64,000 nucleotides of DNA, from assembly GCF_016756615.1 (NCBI RefSeq), contig NZ_AP023262.1, forward strand, positions 6,015,501-6,079,500, written 5' to 3'. The notes beneath the pieces were generated by a model, which was not told the DNA's origin, did no database searches, and saw only the letters and a list, made by a program, of their open reading frames with translations. Below are positions 32,824-42,386 of the stretch, one piece after another (position 1 is the stretch's first letter; each line of letters starts with the position of its first letter). Both the position numbers and the translations under genes were made by a program. The DNA comes from Mesorhizobium sp. L-8-3. GTDB lineage: Bacteria > Pseudomonadota > Alphaproteobacteria > Rhizobiales > Rhizobiaceae.

Positions 32824-35055
32824 TCAGCCGTTGACGCGCTTGGCGTCGCTGACGATCGAATTTTCCTTGAGCTGCGAAATCAGCCTGTTGAGATGCTTCA
32901 GGTCCCAGACTTCGAGGTCGATCAGCATCTCGGTGAAATCGGGCGCGGTTCGCACCATCGACAGCGTATGGATGTTGGCGTCGTTGGCCGCAACCACCTG
33001 GGCGATTTCGGCCAGCGATCCCGGCGCGTTGATGGCGGTCACCGATATCCGCGCGGGAAAACGCTCCCGCGTCGTCTCGTCTATGTCCCAGCGCACATCG
33101 ATCCAGCGTTCGGGCTGGTCGTCGAAGGCGGTCAGTGACGGCGACTGGATCGGATAGACCGTTATGCCTGATCCCGGCTGCATGATGCCGACGATGCGGT
33201 CGCCGGGCACGGCCCCTTCCGGCGCGAAGCGAACAGGCAGATCGCCGCGCACCCCCCGAATCGGCACCGCGCCGTCGGGACCGGCTGCCTTCTTCTGCTT
33301 CTTCGAGGCCCGGCTCGGAATCTGGAAAAGCATGCCGGCCGCGTTGCGCAAATTGTACCACCCCTCCTCGCGCGGCTTGGGCAGCGTCTGGGTGATCCGC
33401 TCGTCCTTATAGTCGGGATAGACCGCCTTCATGACGTCGGTGGAGGCGAGTTCGCCGCGACCGACGGCAGCCAGGACGTCCTCGATGTCCTTGCGCGCCA
33501 GTCGGTGCAGAACGGGCTTCAGCTTGTCCTTGGAGAAAGCCTTGCCGGCGCGCTCGAAGGCACGCTCGAGGATACGGACACCGAGCCCCGAATACTGCTT
33601 GCGGATGGCGTTCTTGGTCGCGCGGCGGATCGCGGCGCGCGCCTTGCCGGTGACGACGATCGATTCCCATGCGGCCGGCGGCACCTGCGCCTTGGAGCGG
33701 ATGATCTCGACCTCGTCGCCGTTCTTCAGTTCGGTCATCAGCGGCATGATGCGGCCGTTCACCTTGGCACCGACACAGGTGTCGCCGACATCTGTATGGA
33801 CGGCATAGGCGAAATCGATCGGCGTAGCGCCGCGCGGCAGGGCGATCAGCATGCCCTTCGGCGTGAAGCAGAACACCTGGTCCTGGAACAGTTCGAGTTT
33901 GGTGTTCTCCAGGAAGTCCTCGGGGCTGTCGCCCTCGGACAGTTGCTCGATCGTGCGACGCAGCCAGGCATAGGCATTGGTGTCCTTGGAGATCGGCGCA
34001 CCCGCGCCGTTGGCCTTGCCGGCGCTATCCTTGTAGACCGAATGGGCTGCCACGCCATACTCGGCGACGCGGTTCATCGCCTTCGTGCGGATCTGCAACT
34101 CGACACGCTGCCGCGACGGGCCGACGATGGTCGTGTGGATCGACCGGTAGTCGTTCTGCTTGGGCGTCGAGATATAGTCCTTGAAACGTCCCGGAACCAT
34201 CGACCATGCCGTGTGGATGGCGCCCAGCGCGCGGTAGCAGTCCTCGACCGTGTCGACGATGACCCGGAAGCCGAAGATGTCGGAAAGCTGCTCGAAGGAC
34301 AGCGCCTTGGTCTCCATCTTGCGGAACACCGACCACGGCTTCTTCTGCCGGCTCTTCACCTCGGCCTTGATCGCATATTTCTCGAACAGTCCCGACAGCG
34401 CCTTCTCGATGTCGTCGATGACGGTGCGGTTGCGATCGAGCACGTCCTTCAGCCGTTCGGTCACCGTGCGGTGTGCCTCGGGATTGATGGTGCGGAAGGC
34501 GAGTTCCTCGAGTTCCTCGCGCATGTCCTGCATGCCCATGCGGCCCGCCAGCGGCGCATAGATCTCCATCGTCTCCTCGGCGATGCGCAGCTTCTTGTCC
34601 TCGCGCATATGGTCGAGGGTGCGCATGTTGTGGAGCCGGTCGGCCAGCTTGACGAGCAGCACCCGCACGTCTTCCGAGATCGCCAGCAGGAGCTTGCGCA
34701 GGTTCTCGGCCTGCTCGGCCTTCTTGGAGACGAGGTCGAGCTTCTTGAGCTTGGTCAGACCCTCGACCAGTTTGCCGAGATCGGGCCCGAACAACTCGTC
34801 GATCTCCTGGCGCGTGGCGGTCGTGTCCTCGATCGTGTCATGGAGCAGCGCCACCGCGATGGTCGCCTCGTCCATGTGCATCTCGGTCAGGATCGCTGCC
34901 ACTTCGAGCGGATGCGAGAAATAGGGATCGCCAGACGCCCGTTTCTGGTGGCCATGCTTCTGCATGGCATAGACGTAGGCTTTGTTGAGCAGCGCCTCGT
35001 TCACGTCGGGCTTGTAGCGCTGCACGCGCTCGACAAGCTCATACTGACGCATCAT
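32824..35055 (-). CDS. relA: Bifunctional (p)ppGpp synthetase/hydrolase (RSH)
   Basis: The 743-residue protein has an N-terminal HD hydrolase domain (DPYFSHPLEVAAILTEMHMD, VALLHDTIEDT), the synthetase domain (FGFRVIVDTVEDCYRALGAI), a TGS domain (FCFTPKGMLIALPRGATPID) and a C-terminal ACT domain (ITVTAINAPGSLAEIAQVVA, rendered here as seen near residue 665 onwards: ARISVTAINAPGSLAEIAQ). As the only RSH-type gene seen here it is likely bifunctional, as in other alphaproteobacteria. It follows rpoZ by 111 bp. Confidence 0.96.
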   Translation of the reverse strand: MMRQYELVERVQRYKPDVNEALLNKAYVYAMQKHGHQKRASGDPYFSHPLEVAAILTEMHMDEATIAVALLHDTIEDTTATRQEIDELFGPDLGKLVEGLTKLKKLDLVSKKAEQAENLRKLLLAISEDVRVLLVKLADRLHNMRTLDHMREDKKLRIAEETMEIYAPLAGRMGMQDMREELEELAFRTINPEAHRTVTERLKDVLDRNRTVIDDIEKALSGLFEKYAIKAEVKSRQKKPWSVFRKMETKALSFEQLSDIFGFRVIVDTVEDCYRALGAIHTAWSMVPGRFKDYISTPKQNDYRSIHTTIVGPSRQRVELQIRTKAMNRVAEYGVAAHSVYKDSAGKANGAGAPISKDTNAYAWLRRTIEQLSEGDSPEDFLENTKLELFQDQVFCFTPKGMLIALPRGATPIDFAYAVHTDVGDTCVGAKVNGRIMPLMTELKNGDEVEIIRSKAQVPPAAWESIVVTGKARAAIRRATKNAIRKQYSGLGVRILERAFERAGKAFSKDKLKPVLHRLARKDIEDVLAAVGRGELASTDVMKAVYPDYKDERITQTLPKPREEGWYNLRNAAGMLFQIPSRASKKQKKAAGPDGAVPIRGVRGDLPVRFAPEGAVPGDRIVGIMQPGSGITVYPIQSPSLTAFDDQPERWIDVRWDIDETTRERFPARISVTAINAPGSLAEIAQVVAANDANIHTLSMVRTAPDFTEMLIDLEVWDLKHLNRLISQLKENSIVSDAKRVNG

Positions 35056-35166
35056 GGTGCTGATCCGGTGCCTGAAAATGAATCATGCGCCGCGCGTTGC
35101 GCCCGGCGCATGCCATAGATAGCCACGAAACGGCCGCCGCGAAAGGTGCCGCGGCGCGATCGCCGA

Positions 35167-35565
35167 TCAGTAGTCGTCGCTTTTTTCCGGCGGCACGAGA
35201 CCCTCGATGCCGGCGAGAAGATCCTCTTCGCTCATGCGGTCGAAAGCGATCGTGTCCTCTTCGCGGTCGGCATCGGCGGCATTCGAAGCGGCCGCCTGAT
35301 CGATCGCCTCCTGGGCGTCGGCCTCGGGCTCGTCGACTTCGACATGCTTCTGCAGCGAGTGGATCAGATCCTCCTTGAGGTCGCCCGGCGAAAGCGTCTC
35401 GTCGGCGATCTCGCGCAGGGCCACGACCGGGTTCTTGTCGTTGTCGCGGTCGACGGTGATCGGCGCGCCCTGGCTGATCTGACGGGCGCGGTGCCCGGCG
35501 AGCAGGACGAGCTCGAAGCGGTTGTCGACCTTGTCGATGCAATCCTCAACAGTTACGCGGGCCAT
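35167..35565 (-). CDS. rpoZ: RNA polymerase omega subunit
   Basis: The 132-residue protein starts MARVTVEDCIDKVDNRFELV, the canonical omega start, with LAGHRARQISQGAPITVDRD and NPVVALREIADETLSPGDLK. The acidic C-terminal extension is typical in alphaproteobacteria. Omega aids polymerase assembly, and in some species ppGpp binding; relA/spoT is the next gene downstream. Confidence 0.96.
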   Translation of the reverse strand: MARVTVEDCIDKVDNRFELVLLAGHRARQISQGAPITVDRDNDKNPVVALREIADETLSPGDLKEDLIHSLQKHVEVDEPEADAQEAIDQAAASNAADADREEDTIAFDRMSEEDLLAGIEGLVPPEKSDDY

Positions 35566-35902
35566 GAACTGCCCCTTTCATTCCTGGATGTTCTTGGAAA
35601 ACTGGCCGGTCCATACCGCGAAAGGCGGGGAAACACAAGCGCACAGGCGCCCAGCGCTCGCCCAGCGACCCGGCCGGTACCAGGGTTGCGATCCCGCATC
35701 AGAGAGCTACCGGCGGCCCCCACGCACAATTGCGCGCCCCTCTCCCTTCGATCACATTTTTTTGCCTTGTCCCTTGCAAGCACTTGGAATGGCATTGTTT
35801 GGACGCTAATTCCAGATGATGGGATCGGCGGCCTGTTCATGCCGATCCTTTGTAAGTTCGAACGTTTGCCGCTACCGTTATTTCGACAAAGGAATTTTCG
35901 AC
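35566..35902. other. Divergent control region between rpoZ and the NYN gene
   Basis: This 337-bp interval has no convincing gene. It should hold promoters for rpoZ (minus) and the NYN gene (plus). AT-rich patches include the T run near 35757-35763 and ttgcaagcacttggaatgg near 35775. No certain -35/-10 pair or hairpin was fixed. Confidence 0.4.
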
Positions 35903-36481
35903 ATGTTCGATCCTCGTGAGAAGATTGCGCTCTTCATAGACGGCGCCAATCTCTATGCCACGTCTCGTGCCCTGGGCTTCGACATCGACTATCGCAAGCT
36001 GCTCGGCAGCTTCCAGAAACGCGGCTACCTGTTGCGCGCATATTATTACACTGCCCTCATCGAGGACCAGGAATACTCCTCGATCCGGCCCCTGATCGAC
36101 TGGCTCGACTACAACGGCTACAAGGTGGTGACCAAGCCGGCGAAGGAGTTCACGGACTCCACGGGACGGCGGAAGATCAAAGGCAACATGGACATCGAGC
36201 TGACCATCGATGCGCTCGAGCTCGCCGATGTCGTCGACCACTATGTCATCTTCTCCGGCGACGGCGACTTCCGCACCCTGGTCGATGCGCTGCAGCGTCG
36301 AGGCCGCAAGGTAAGCATCGTCTCGACCATGGCCTCCCAGCCGCCGATGATCTCCGACGATCTGCGCCGCCAGGCCGATCATTTCATCGACCTGATGGCG
36401 CTGAAGAGCGAAGTCGGCCGGGATCCGTCCGAAAGGCCGGTGAGACGGCAGGAGCCTGTCGAAAGCGACGACGATCTCTGA
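35903..36481 (+). CDS. NYN-domain (LabA/DUF88-like) putative ribonuclease
   Basis: The 192-residue protein has the NYN signature with four acidic residues: LFIDGANLYATSRALGFDID, KGNMDIELTIDAL, and VIFSGDGDFRTLVDALQRRG. These form the PIN-like nuclease site of LabA/DUF88 proteins. The start at 35903 has aaagga upstream. Its stop overlaps the UDG gene by one base. It is divergent from rpoZ. RNA cleavage is expected from the family; the target is not known. Confidence 0.9.
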   Translation: MFDPREKIALFIDGANLYATSRALGFDIDYRKLLGSFQKRGYLLRAYYYTALIEDQEYSSIRPLIDWLDYNGYKVVTKPAKEFTDSTGRRKIKGNMDIELTIDALELADVVDHYVIFSGDGDFRTLVDALQRRGRKVSIVSTMASQPPMISDDLRRQADHFIDLMALKSEVGRDPSERPVRRQEPVESDDDL

Positions 36482-37152
36482 TGTTGCGCGCCCCCTTGGC
36501 GCCGGCCGGCTTGGCCGAGCCCGATCGCGACTGCCCGCTTTGTCCCCGGCTCCATGACTTCATCGCCGAATGGCGCGTGAAGGAGCCGACATGGTTCAAT
36601 GCGCCGGTGCCGACCTTCATGCCGCCGGCCGGCGAAACCGACGTGCGGCTGCTCGTCGTCGGCCTCGGGCCCGGCCTTCGCGGCGCAAACCGCAGTGGAC
36701 GACCGTTCACCGGCGACTATGCCGGCGACCTGCTCTATCAGACGCTGACGCGTTTCGGCTTCGCCAGGGGGCAGTACGCCGCAAGGCCCGATGACGGTCT
36801 CGAACTGGTCGGCACCGCGATCACCAATGCGGTGCGCTGTGTACCGCCCGGCAACAAGCCGACAGGCGAAGAGATCGCAACCTGCCGTTCGTTCCTCATT
36901 CCGACGATCGAACGCTTCCCGCGGCTGGAAGCCATTCTGGCCCTCGGAGCGATCGCCCACCAATCGGTCGTCCGGTCGCTCGGCGAACGCGTTGCCGCAC
37001 ATCCTTTCAAGCATGGCGGACACAGGCAGATAGGACGGGTGACGCTGTTCTCCAGCTATCACTGCTCGCGCTACAACACCAACACCGGCGTGCTCACGGA
37101 AGAGATGTTCGTCAACGTTTTCAAAGAGATATCCGACTTCCTGAGCGAGTAG
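36481..37152 (+). CDS. Uracil-DNA glycosylase, family 5 (UdgB-like)
   Basis: The 223-residue protein shows CPLC near the N-terminus and further Cys (RCVPPGNKPTGEEIATC), as expected of the 4Fe-4S-containing UDG families. Motif 1 is GLGPGLRGANRSGRPFTGDY and motif 2 is SSYHCSRYNTNTGVLT; both agree with family 5 (UdgB) rather than family 4. It should remove uracil and other deaminated bases. ATG at 36481 overlaps the NYN stop (TGATG), which couples the two. Confidence 0.88.
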   Translation: MLRAPLAPAGLAEPDRDCPLCPRLHDFIAEWRVKEPTWFNAPVPTFMPPAGETDVRLLVVGLGPGLRGANRSGRPFTGDYAGDLLYQTLTRFGFARGQYAARPDDGLELVGTAITNAVRCVPPGNKPTGEEIATCRSFLIPTIERFPRLEAILALGAIAHQSVVRSLGERVAAHPFKHGGHRQIGRVTLFSSYHCSRYNTNTGVLTEEMFVNVFKEISDFLSE

Positions 37153-37311
37153 CCGGGTCTTTCGCCACGTCCGGCCCAAGCTTGGCGTGCGCCATCGGCC
37201 GGCGGGACGATTCAGTGCGGGCCCGGACAAATCCGCCGGCCGGCTGCACGCATTCCTGTGCCGCGCCGACCCGCTCTGGCGGCCGACGGAGCGGTCGAAC
37301 GCGCTGCCCCT

Positions 37312-37788
37312 CTATCCGCGCGCTCTGAGCAGACGGCCTTTCTCGCGCGCCCAGTCGCGCTGCTTCTCGCTCTCGCGCTTGTCGTGCAGTTTCTTGCCGC
37401 GTGCGATGGCGAGCAGCAGCTTGGCGCGGCCGCGATCGTTGAAATAGATCTTCAGGGGCACCATCGTCATGCCCTCGCGCTCGACGCTCTGGGCAAGCCG
37501 CGCCATTTCGCGCTTGTTCAAGAGCAGCTTGCGGCGGCGCCGTGGTTCGTGATTGAACCGATTGCCCTGCAGATACTCCGGCAGATAAGAGTTGATCAGC
37601 CAGATCTCGCCGTCTTCGACGGAAGCGTAGGATTCCTGGATGTTGGCCTGCCCCTGGCGCAGCGACTTCACTTCGGTGCCGGTGAGCACGAGCCCGGCCT
37701 CGACCGTGTCGACGACCTCAAAGGAGAACCGCGCCTTGCGGTTCTCGGCTACAGTCCGGTTGTTCGGATCGTTCTTCTTTTGGTTCAT
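37312..37788 (-). CDS. smpB: SsrA-binding protein SmpB
   Basis: The 158-residue protein is of standard length and carries ENRKARFSFEVVDTVEAGLV, GTEVKSLRQGQANIQESYAS and the basic C-terminal tail KRESEKQRDWAREKGRLLRA. SmpB binds tmRNA for ribosome rescue. It lies 15 bp after dapA on the same strand. Confidence 0.96.
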   Translation of the reverse strand: MNQKKNDPNNRTVAENRKARFSFEVVDTVEAGLVLTGTEVKSLRQGQANIQESYASVEDGEIWLINSYLPEYLQGNRFNHEPRRRRKLLLNKREMARLAQSVEREGMTMVPLKIYFNDRGRAKLLLAIARGKKLHDKRESEKQRDWAREKGRLLRARG

Positions 37789-37803
37789 CTGCAGGAACAG
37801 GCT

Positions 37804-38685
37804 TCAGTTGAGCAGCCCGGCGTGGCGCATGGCTGCGTCGATACGCTCGGCGGTGCCCTCCTCCACCGTCACCAGCGGCGAGCGCACCACATTCTCGATC
37901 TTGCCGAGCCGGGATAGCGCATATTTCGCCCCGGAGACGCCGGGCTCGATGAACAGCGCCTTGTGCAGCGGCATCAACCGGTCCTGCAATTCGATCGCTT
38001 TGTCCCTATGGCCGGCGAGGGTCGCCGCCTGGAACTCGGCGCAAAGGCGCGGCGCGACATTGGACGTGACCGAAATCGCGCCCTGGCCGCCATGCGCGTT
38101 GAAGCCGAGCGCCGACGCATCCTCTCCGGAGAGTTGGACGAAATCCTTGCCGCAGGTGATACGCTGCTCCGACACGCGCTCGATCTTGCCGGTCGCGTCC
38201 TTCACGCCGACGATGTTCTTGAAGTCGTTGGCGAGCCGGCCCATCGTTTCAGGCATCATGTCGATCACCGAGCGCGGCGGGATATTGTAGATGATGATCG
38301 GCAACGAGGTCGCCCTGGCGACAGCGGCGAAATGCTCGTAGAGGCCACGCTGCGTCGGCCTGTTGTAGTAGGGCGTGACGACCAGCACTGCGTCCGCGCC
38401 GACCTCTTCGGCATATTTCACGAGCCCGACCGCCTCGGCCGTGTTGTTCGAGCCGGCCCCTGCGACGACTGGCACCTTGCCCCTGGCGACCTCGACGCAA
38501 GCTCTTACGACCTGGCGGTGTTCGTCATGGGTAAGTGTGGGCGACTCGCCGGTCGTGCCGACGGGCACCAGCCCGCTGGTGCCCTCGGAGATCTGCCATT
38601 CGACGAGGCTGCGAAAGGCTTTGTCGTCGAGACTTCCGTCCTTGCGGAACGGTGTCACGAGCGCAGTCATCGAGCCTCTCAGCAT
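37804..38685 (-). CDS. dapA: 4-hydroxy-tetrahydrodipicolinate synthase
   Basis: The 293-residue protein has GTTGESPTLTHDEH (pyruvate/substrate site), IIYNIPPRSVIDM (Tyr of the catalytic triad) and VGVKDATGKIERV (Schiff-base Lys). It condenses pyruvate with aspartate semialdehyde in lysine/diaminopimelate synthesis. It is followed by smpB after 15 bp and preceded by 135 bp before mscS. Confidence 0.95.
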   Translation of the reverse strand: MLRGSMTALVTPFRKDGSLDDKAFRSLVEWQISEGTSGLVPVGTTGESPTLTHDEHRQVVRACVEVARGKVPVVAGAGSNNTAEAVGLVKYAEEVGADAVLVVTPYYNRPTQRGLYEHFAAVARATSLPIIIYNIPPRSVIDMMPETMGRLANDFKNIVGVKDATGKIERVSEQRITCGKDFVQLSGEDASALGFNAHGGQGAISVTSNVAPRLCAEFQAATLAGHRDKAIELQDRLMPLHKALFIEPGVSGAKYALSRLGKIENVVRSPLVTVEEGTAERIDAAMRHAGLLN

Positions 38686-38820
38686 TTTCGTCGAACTCCC
38701 TGGAAAACCTCCGGTCGCAAGCCGCCCGGATCTGGGCGCCCTTCTAGCTGAAAACGGGGCCGCGCACCATAGTCCTGAGGCTACGCCGCGGCAAGACCAG
38801 CTTCGCGTCGTCTCGCGTCG

Positions 38821-40956
38821 TCAGGCCGCCGGGGCCGCTGCCTTGCCGGCCTGGCGCTTGCGCAAGGTCTCGCCCGCCGCCGCGGCTGCCTCGTCGCCGC
38901 CGGAAACCTGGACCGTGGGCATCGGAATCTTGATGCCGTTCTCGTCGAAGGCTTTCTTGATCATCATGAGCGCCTTGCGTTTGATGCCATACTGCGCGCC
39001 GGGCTTCGTCATGAGCTTCATCCGCAGCACGATGGCGAAATCGCCGAAACTGTCGATGCCCTGCATCTTGAGCGGCTCGATCGTGCCTTCGGCGAACTCG
39101 GGTTCCTGCGCCAGTTCCTGACCAACCTTCTTGATGAGCTTGCGGGCCAGATCGATGTCGGAATCGTAGCTGACGCCGATCGTCATCTTCTCGATCACCC
39201 AGTCGCGGCTCATATTCTGAACCGCACCCAGTTCGCCGAACGGCACGGTGAAGACCGGTCCCCGGTGATGGCGCAGGCGGACCGAGCGCAGGCTGAACGA
39301 CTCCACCGTTCCCTTGTAGCTGCCGCTCTGTATGTATTCGCCGACGCGAAACGCGTCGTCGAGCATATAGAAGATGCCGCTCATGATGTCCTTGACCAGG
39401 GTCTGAGAGCCGAACCCGATCGCGACGCCGAAGATGCCCGCGCCCGCGATCAGCGGCCCGATCTGCACGCCGAATTCGGACAGCACCATCAGCACCGCCA
39501 CCACGGCGATCAGGACTGCCAATGCGTTGCGGAAGATCGGCAACAGGGTGCGCATACGCCCGCGCCGCGCGGCCTCGGCCGCGCCGACCGGATCGCTGCC
39601 CGATGCGACCTCAAGGCTGCGATTGATATAGGCCTTCGCCAGATGCCAGAGCAGGTCCGCGCCAAGCAGGATGACGACGCCGCGAAGCACGCCTCGCATG
39701 ATCTGGCTGGCAACCGCGTTGTCTTGCGCCAACGTTCCGGGGTTGAGCTGCAGCATCCGGCTGAGCCACAACACCGCCGCGACCACAACCAGCGCTCGAG
39801 CTCCGCGGACGATCAGAACCGTCCGGACCGCATGTGGATCCTCCTCCGTCGCTGCCAGTGCCTGCGCGACCTGGCCGGCAATCGACATCGCTTTCGGCAG
39901 CACCAGGGCGTAGATGCCGACCCACAGCGCTCCGTTCATGCCGGCGATCCACAGCCCCCACAGGACGACGAGGTAGCCCGTCAGAAGCCAATTCACCACG
40001 ACCGAGGGCTCGGACGACGTATCGGATCTGGGCCGTCTCCAGACGATTTCGATCGCAAGCGCCAGCAGCCCTGCTCCCAGCACATAGGCGATGAGGGCCA
40101 CGTCGTAATAAGGGAATTTCAGGCGCGGCAGCAGGCTCACCGTGGCCCAGCCCGCCATCAGGTAACCGATGAAGATAGCCACACGCCAATACCAGAACCG
40201 CGCTGCGGCATCGCCGATCGCGATCATGCGCGGCTCGGCACTTTCCCCCGGCGCCACGGCGCGCTCGGGAGCGAGCACCGTCCGGGCGATCGCGATCACG
40301 GCACGCACGACGATGAATGCCACCAGATAGGTGAGGATGATGACGCGCAACAGGGCCGGCCACTGGAAGACGAGGAAGGCACCGGCGCTGACGATGGAGA
40401 ACACCGCCACCGGCATCAGTTCCGAGAGCAGGCGGAATGCGCCGCTGCGTGCCTCCTCATGACTGCCGGTATCGCGACGGGCCGCGATCGCTCGCCGGAA
40501 CAGCCACTCCGCCCCGAAGCCGAGCGCCAACAGCGCGCCGAACAGAAGAACTATCGTTGCGAAGCCGTGGCCGTTGATCTCCGTCCTCAGCGTTTGCACC
40601 GCATTGGCGGCATCGCCGGGCAGGAGCGGAACAGCTCCGCGCAACCCCAGAAGGTGGTGGCGGATTGCGTCTTCCCAACTCGCGATCTCGGCGGCTGCCG
40701 CCTGTTCCCGGCTTTCGCCAGCCGGCACGGACTTCGTCGCGAGCCAGGACTTCACCTCGGGGTCGTCGAGGAGCTTCATGAGTTGCTCCACCTTCTCCGG
40801 GGGCGCAGCAGGCACCGGAGCCTGGGACGTCTGTGCCGAAACCGGGGCGGCCAGCACCATCGCCAGGAACGAAAGGCATGCCGTCAGTATGGCTGCCCGG
40901 GAAAGCAATCTCGACCCCAAAACCACTGCGCACCTCTTCACGACAAGCCCCTTCAC
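38821..40956 (-). CDS. MscS-family mechanosensitive ion channel
   Basis: The 711-residue protein has a signal-like N-terminus ending PVSAQ (about residue 42), a periplasmic segment, and about ten membrane helices. The MscS core lies near residues 490-620: LIAGAGIFGVAIGFGSQTLV (pore helix with Gly/Ala pattern) and SYKGTVESFSLRSVRLRHHR with the beta domain GPVFTVPFGELGAVQNMSRD. It resembles the larger YbdG/YbiO-type channels. A C-terminal cytoplasmic tail is Ala rich. It should protect against hypo-osmotic shock. Confidence 0.9.
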   Translation of the reverse strand: MKGLVVKRCAVVLGSRLLSRAAILTACLSFLAMVLAAPVSAQTSQAPVPAAPPEKVEQLMKLLDDPEVKSWLATKSVPAGESREQAAAAEIASWEDAIRHHLLGLRGAVPLLPGDAANAVQTLRTEINGHGFATIVLLFGALLALGFGAEWLFRRAIAARRDTGSHEEARSGAFRLLSELMPVAVFSIVSAGAFLVFQWPALLRVIILTYLVAFIVVRAVIAIARTVLAPERAVAPGESAEPRMIAIGDAAARFWYWRVAIFIGYLMAGWATVSLLPRLKFPYYDVALIAYVLGAGLLALAIEIVWRRPRSDTSSEPSVVVNWLLTGYLVVLWGLWIAGMNGALWVGIYALVLPKAMSIAGQVAQALAATEEDPHAVRTVLIVRGARALVVVAAVLWLSRMLQLNPGTLAQDNAVASQIMRGVLRGVVILLGADLLWHLAKAYINRSLEVASGSDPVGAAEAARRGRMRTLLPIFRNALAVLIAVVAVLMVLSEFGVQIGPLIAGAGIFGVAIGFGSQTLVKDIMSGIFYMLDDAFRVGEYIQSGSYKGTVESFSLRSVRLRHHRGPVFTVPFGELGAVQNMSRDWVIEKMTIGVSYDSDIDLARKLIKKVGQELAQEPEFAEGTIEPLKMQGIDSFGDFAIVLRMKLMTKPGAQYGIKRKALMMIKKAFDENGIKIPMPTVQVSGGDEAAAAAGETLRKRQAGKAAAPAA

Positions 40957-41151
40957 CGTCGTCCCCGCTTATTCATAGCGCCGTTTCACGGCTTGCCAAG
41001 CGTACCGCCGCAGGTCGCCATGGGCCCTTCGCTCACGCCGTCGCTGCTGCTTCGCTGCGGGGGTCCCGCTACCCTTCCCTGACGAGCACGATCCGCCAGA
41101 AGCAAACTTGCCCGGCCTCTTCACGACACTTCCGCGAGGTCAATGCAACGA

Positions 41152-42138
<987 letters not shown>

Positions 42139-42386
42139 CTCAATGCTCCACCTGGCATTCGGCCTGTCCTCGGCGGCGCTTCGTCCCGCGGAGCCCCCGT
42201 CCGATCACAGCCGCGCTTCGATGATAGGCGACCCGAAGGCAGGAGAACAACCGGCAAAGCGACGTCATGCCCGGATCATCTTTGCAGGCGACCATCCATG
42301 CTCACGGTTCGTTTGCGGTCTACTGAATGCCGGAGCAGGCTTCCGCCGATCCACACCTTTCTGTATCCTTTGAGGACAAGGGATTG

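Noticed and set aside
33505..35118. Plus-strand frame of 537 codons opposite relA/spoT
   Set aside because: It overlaps a fully supported housekeeping gene and shows no domain; it is a shadow.
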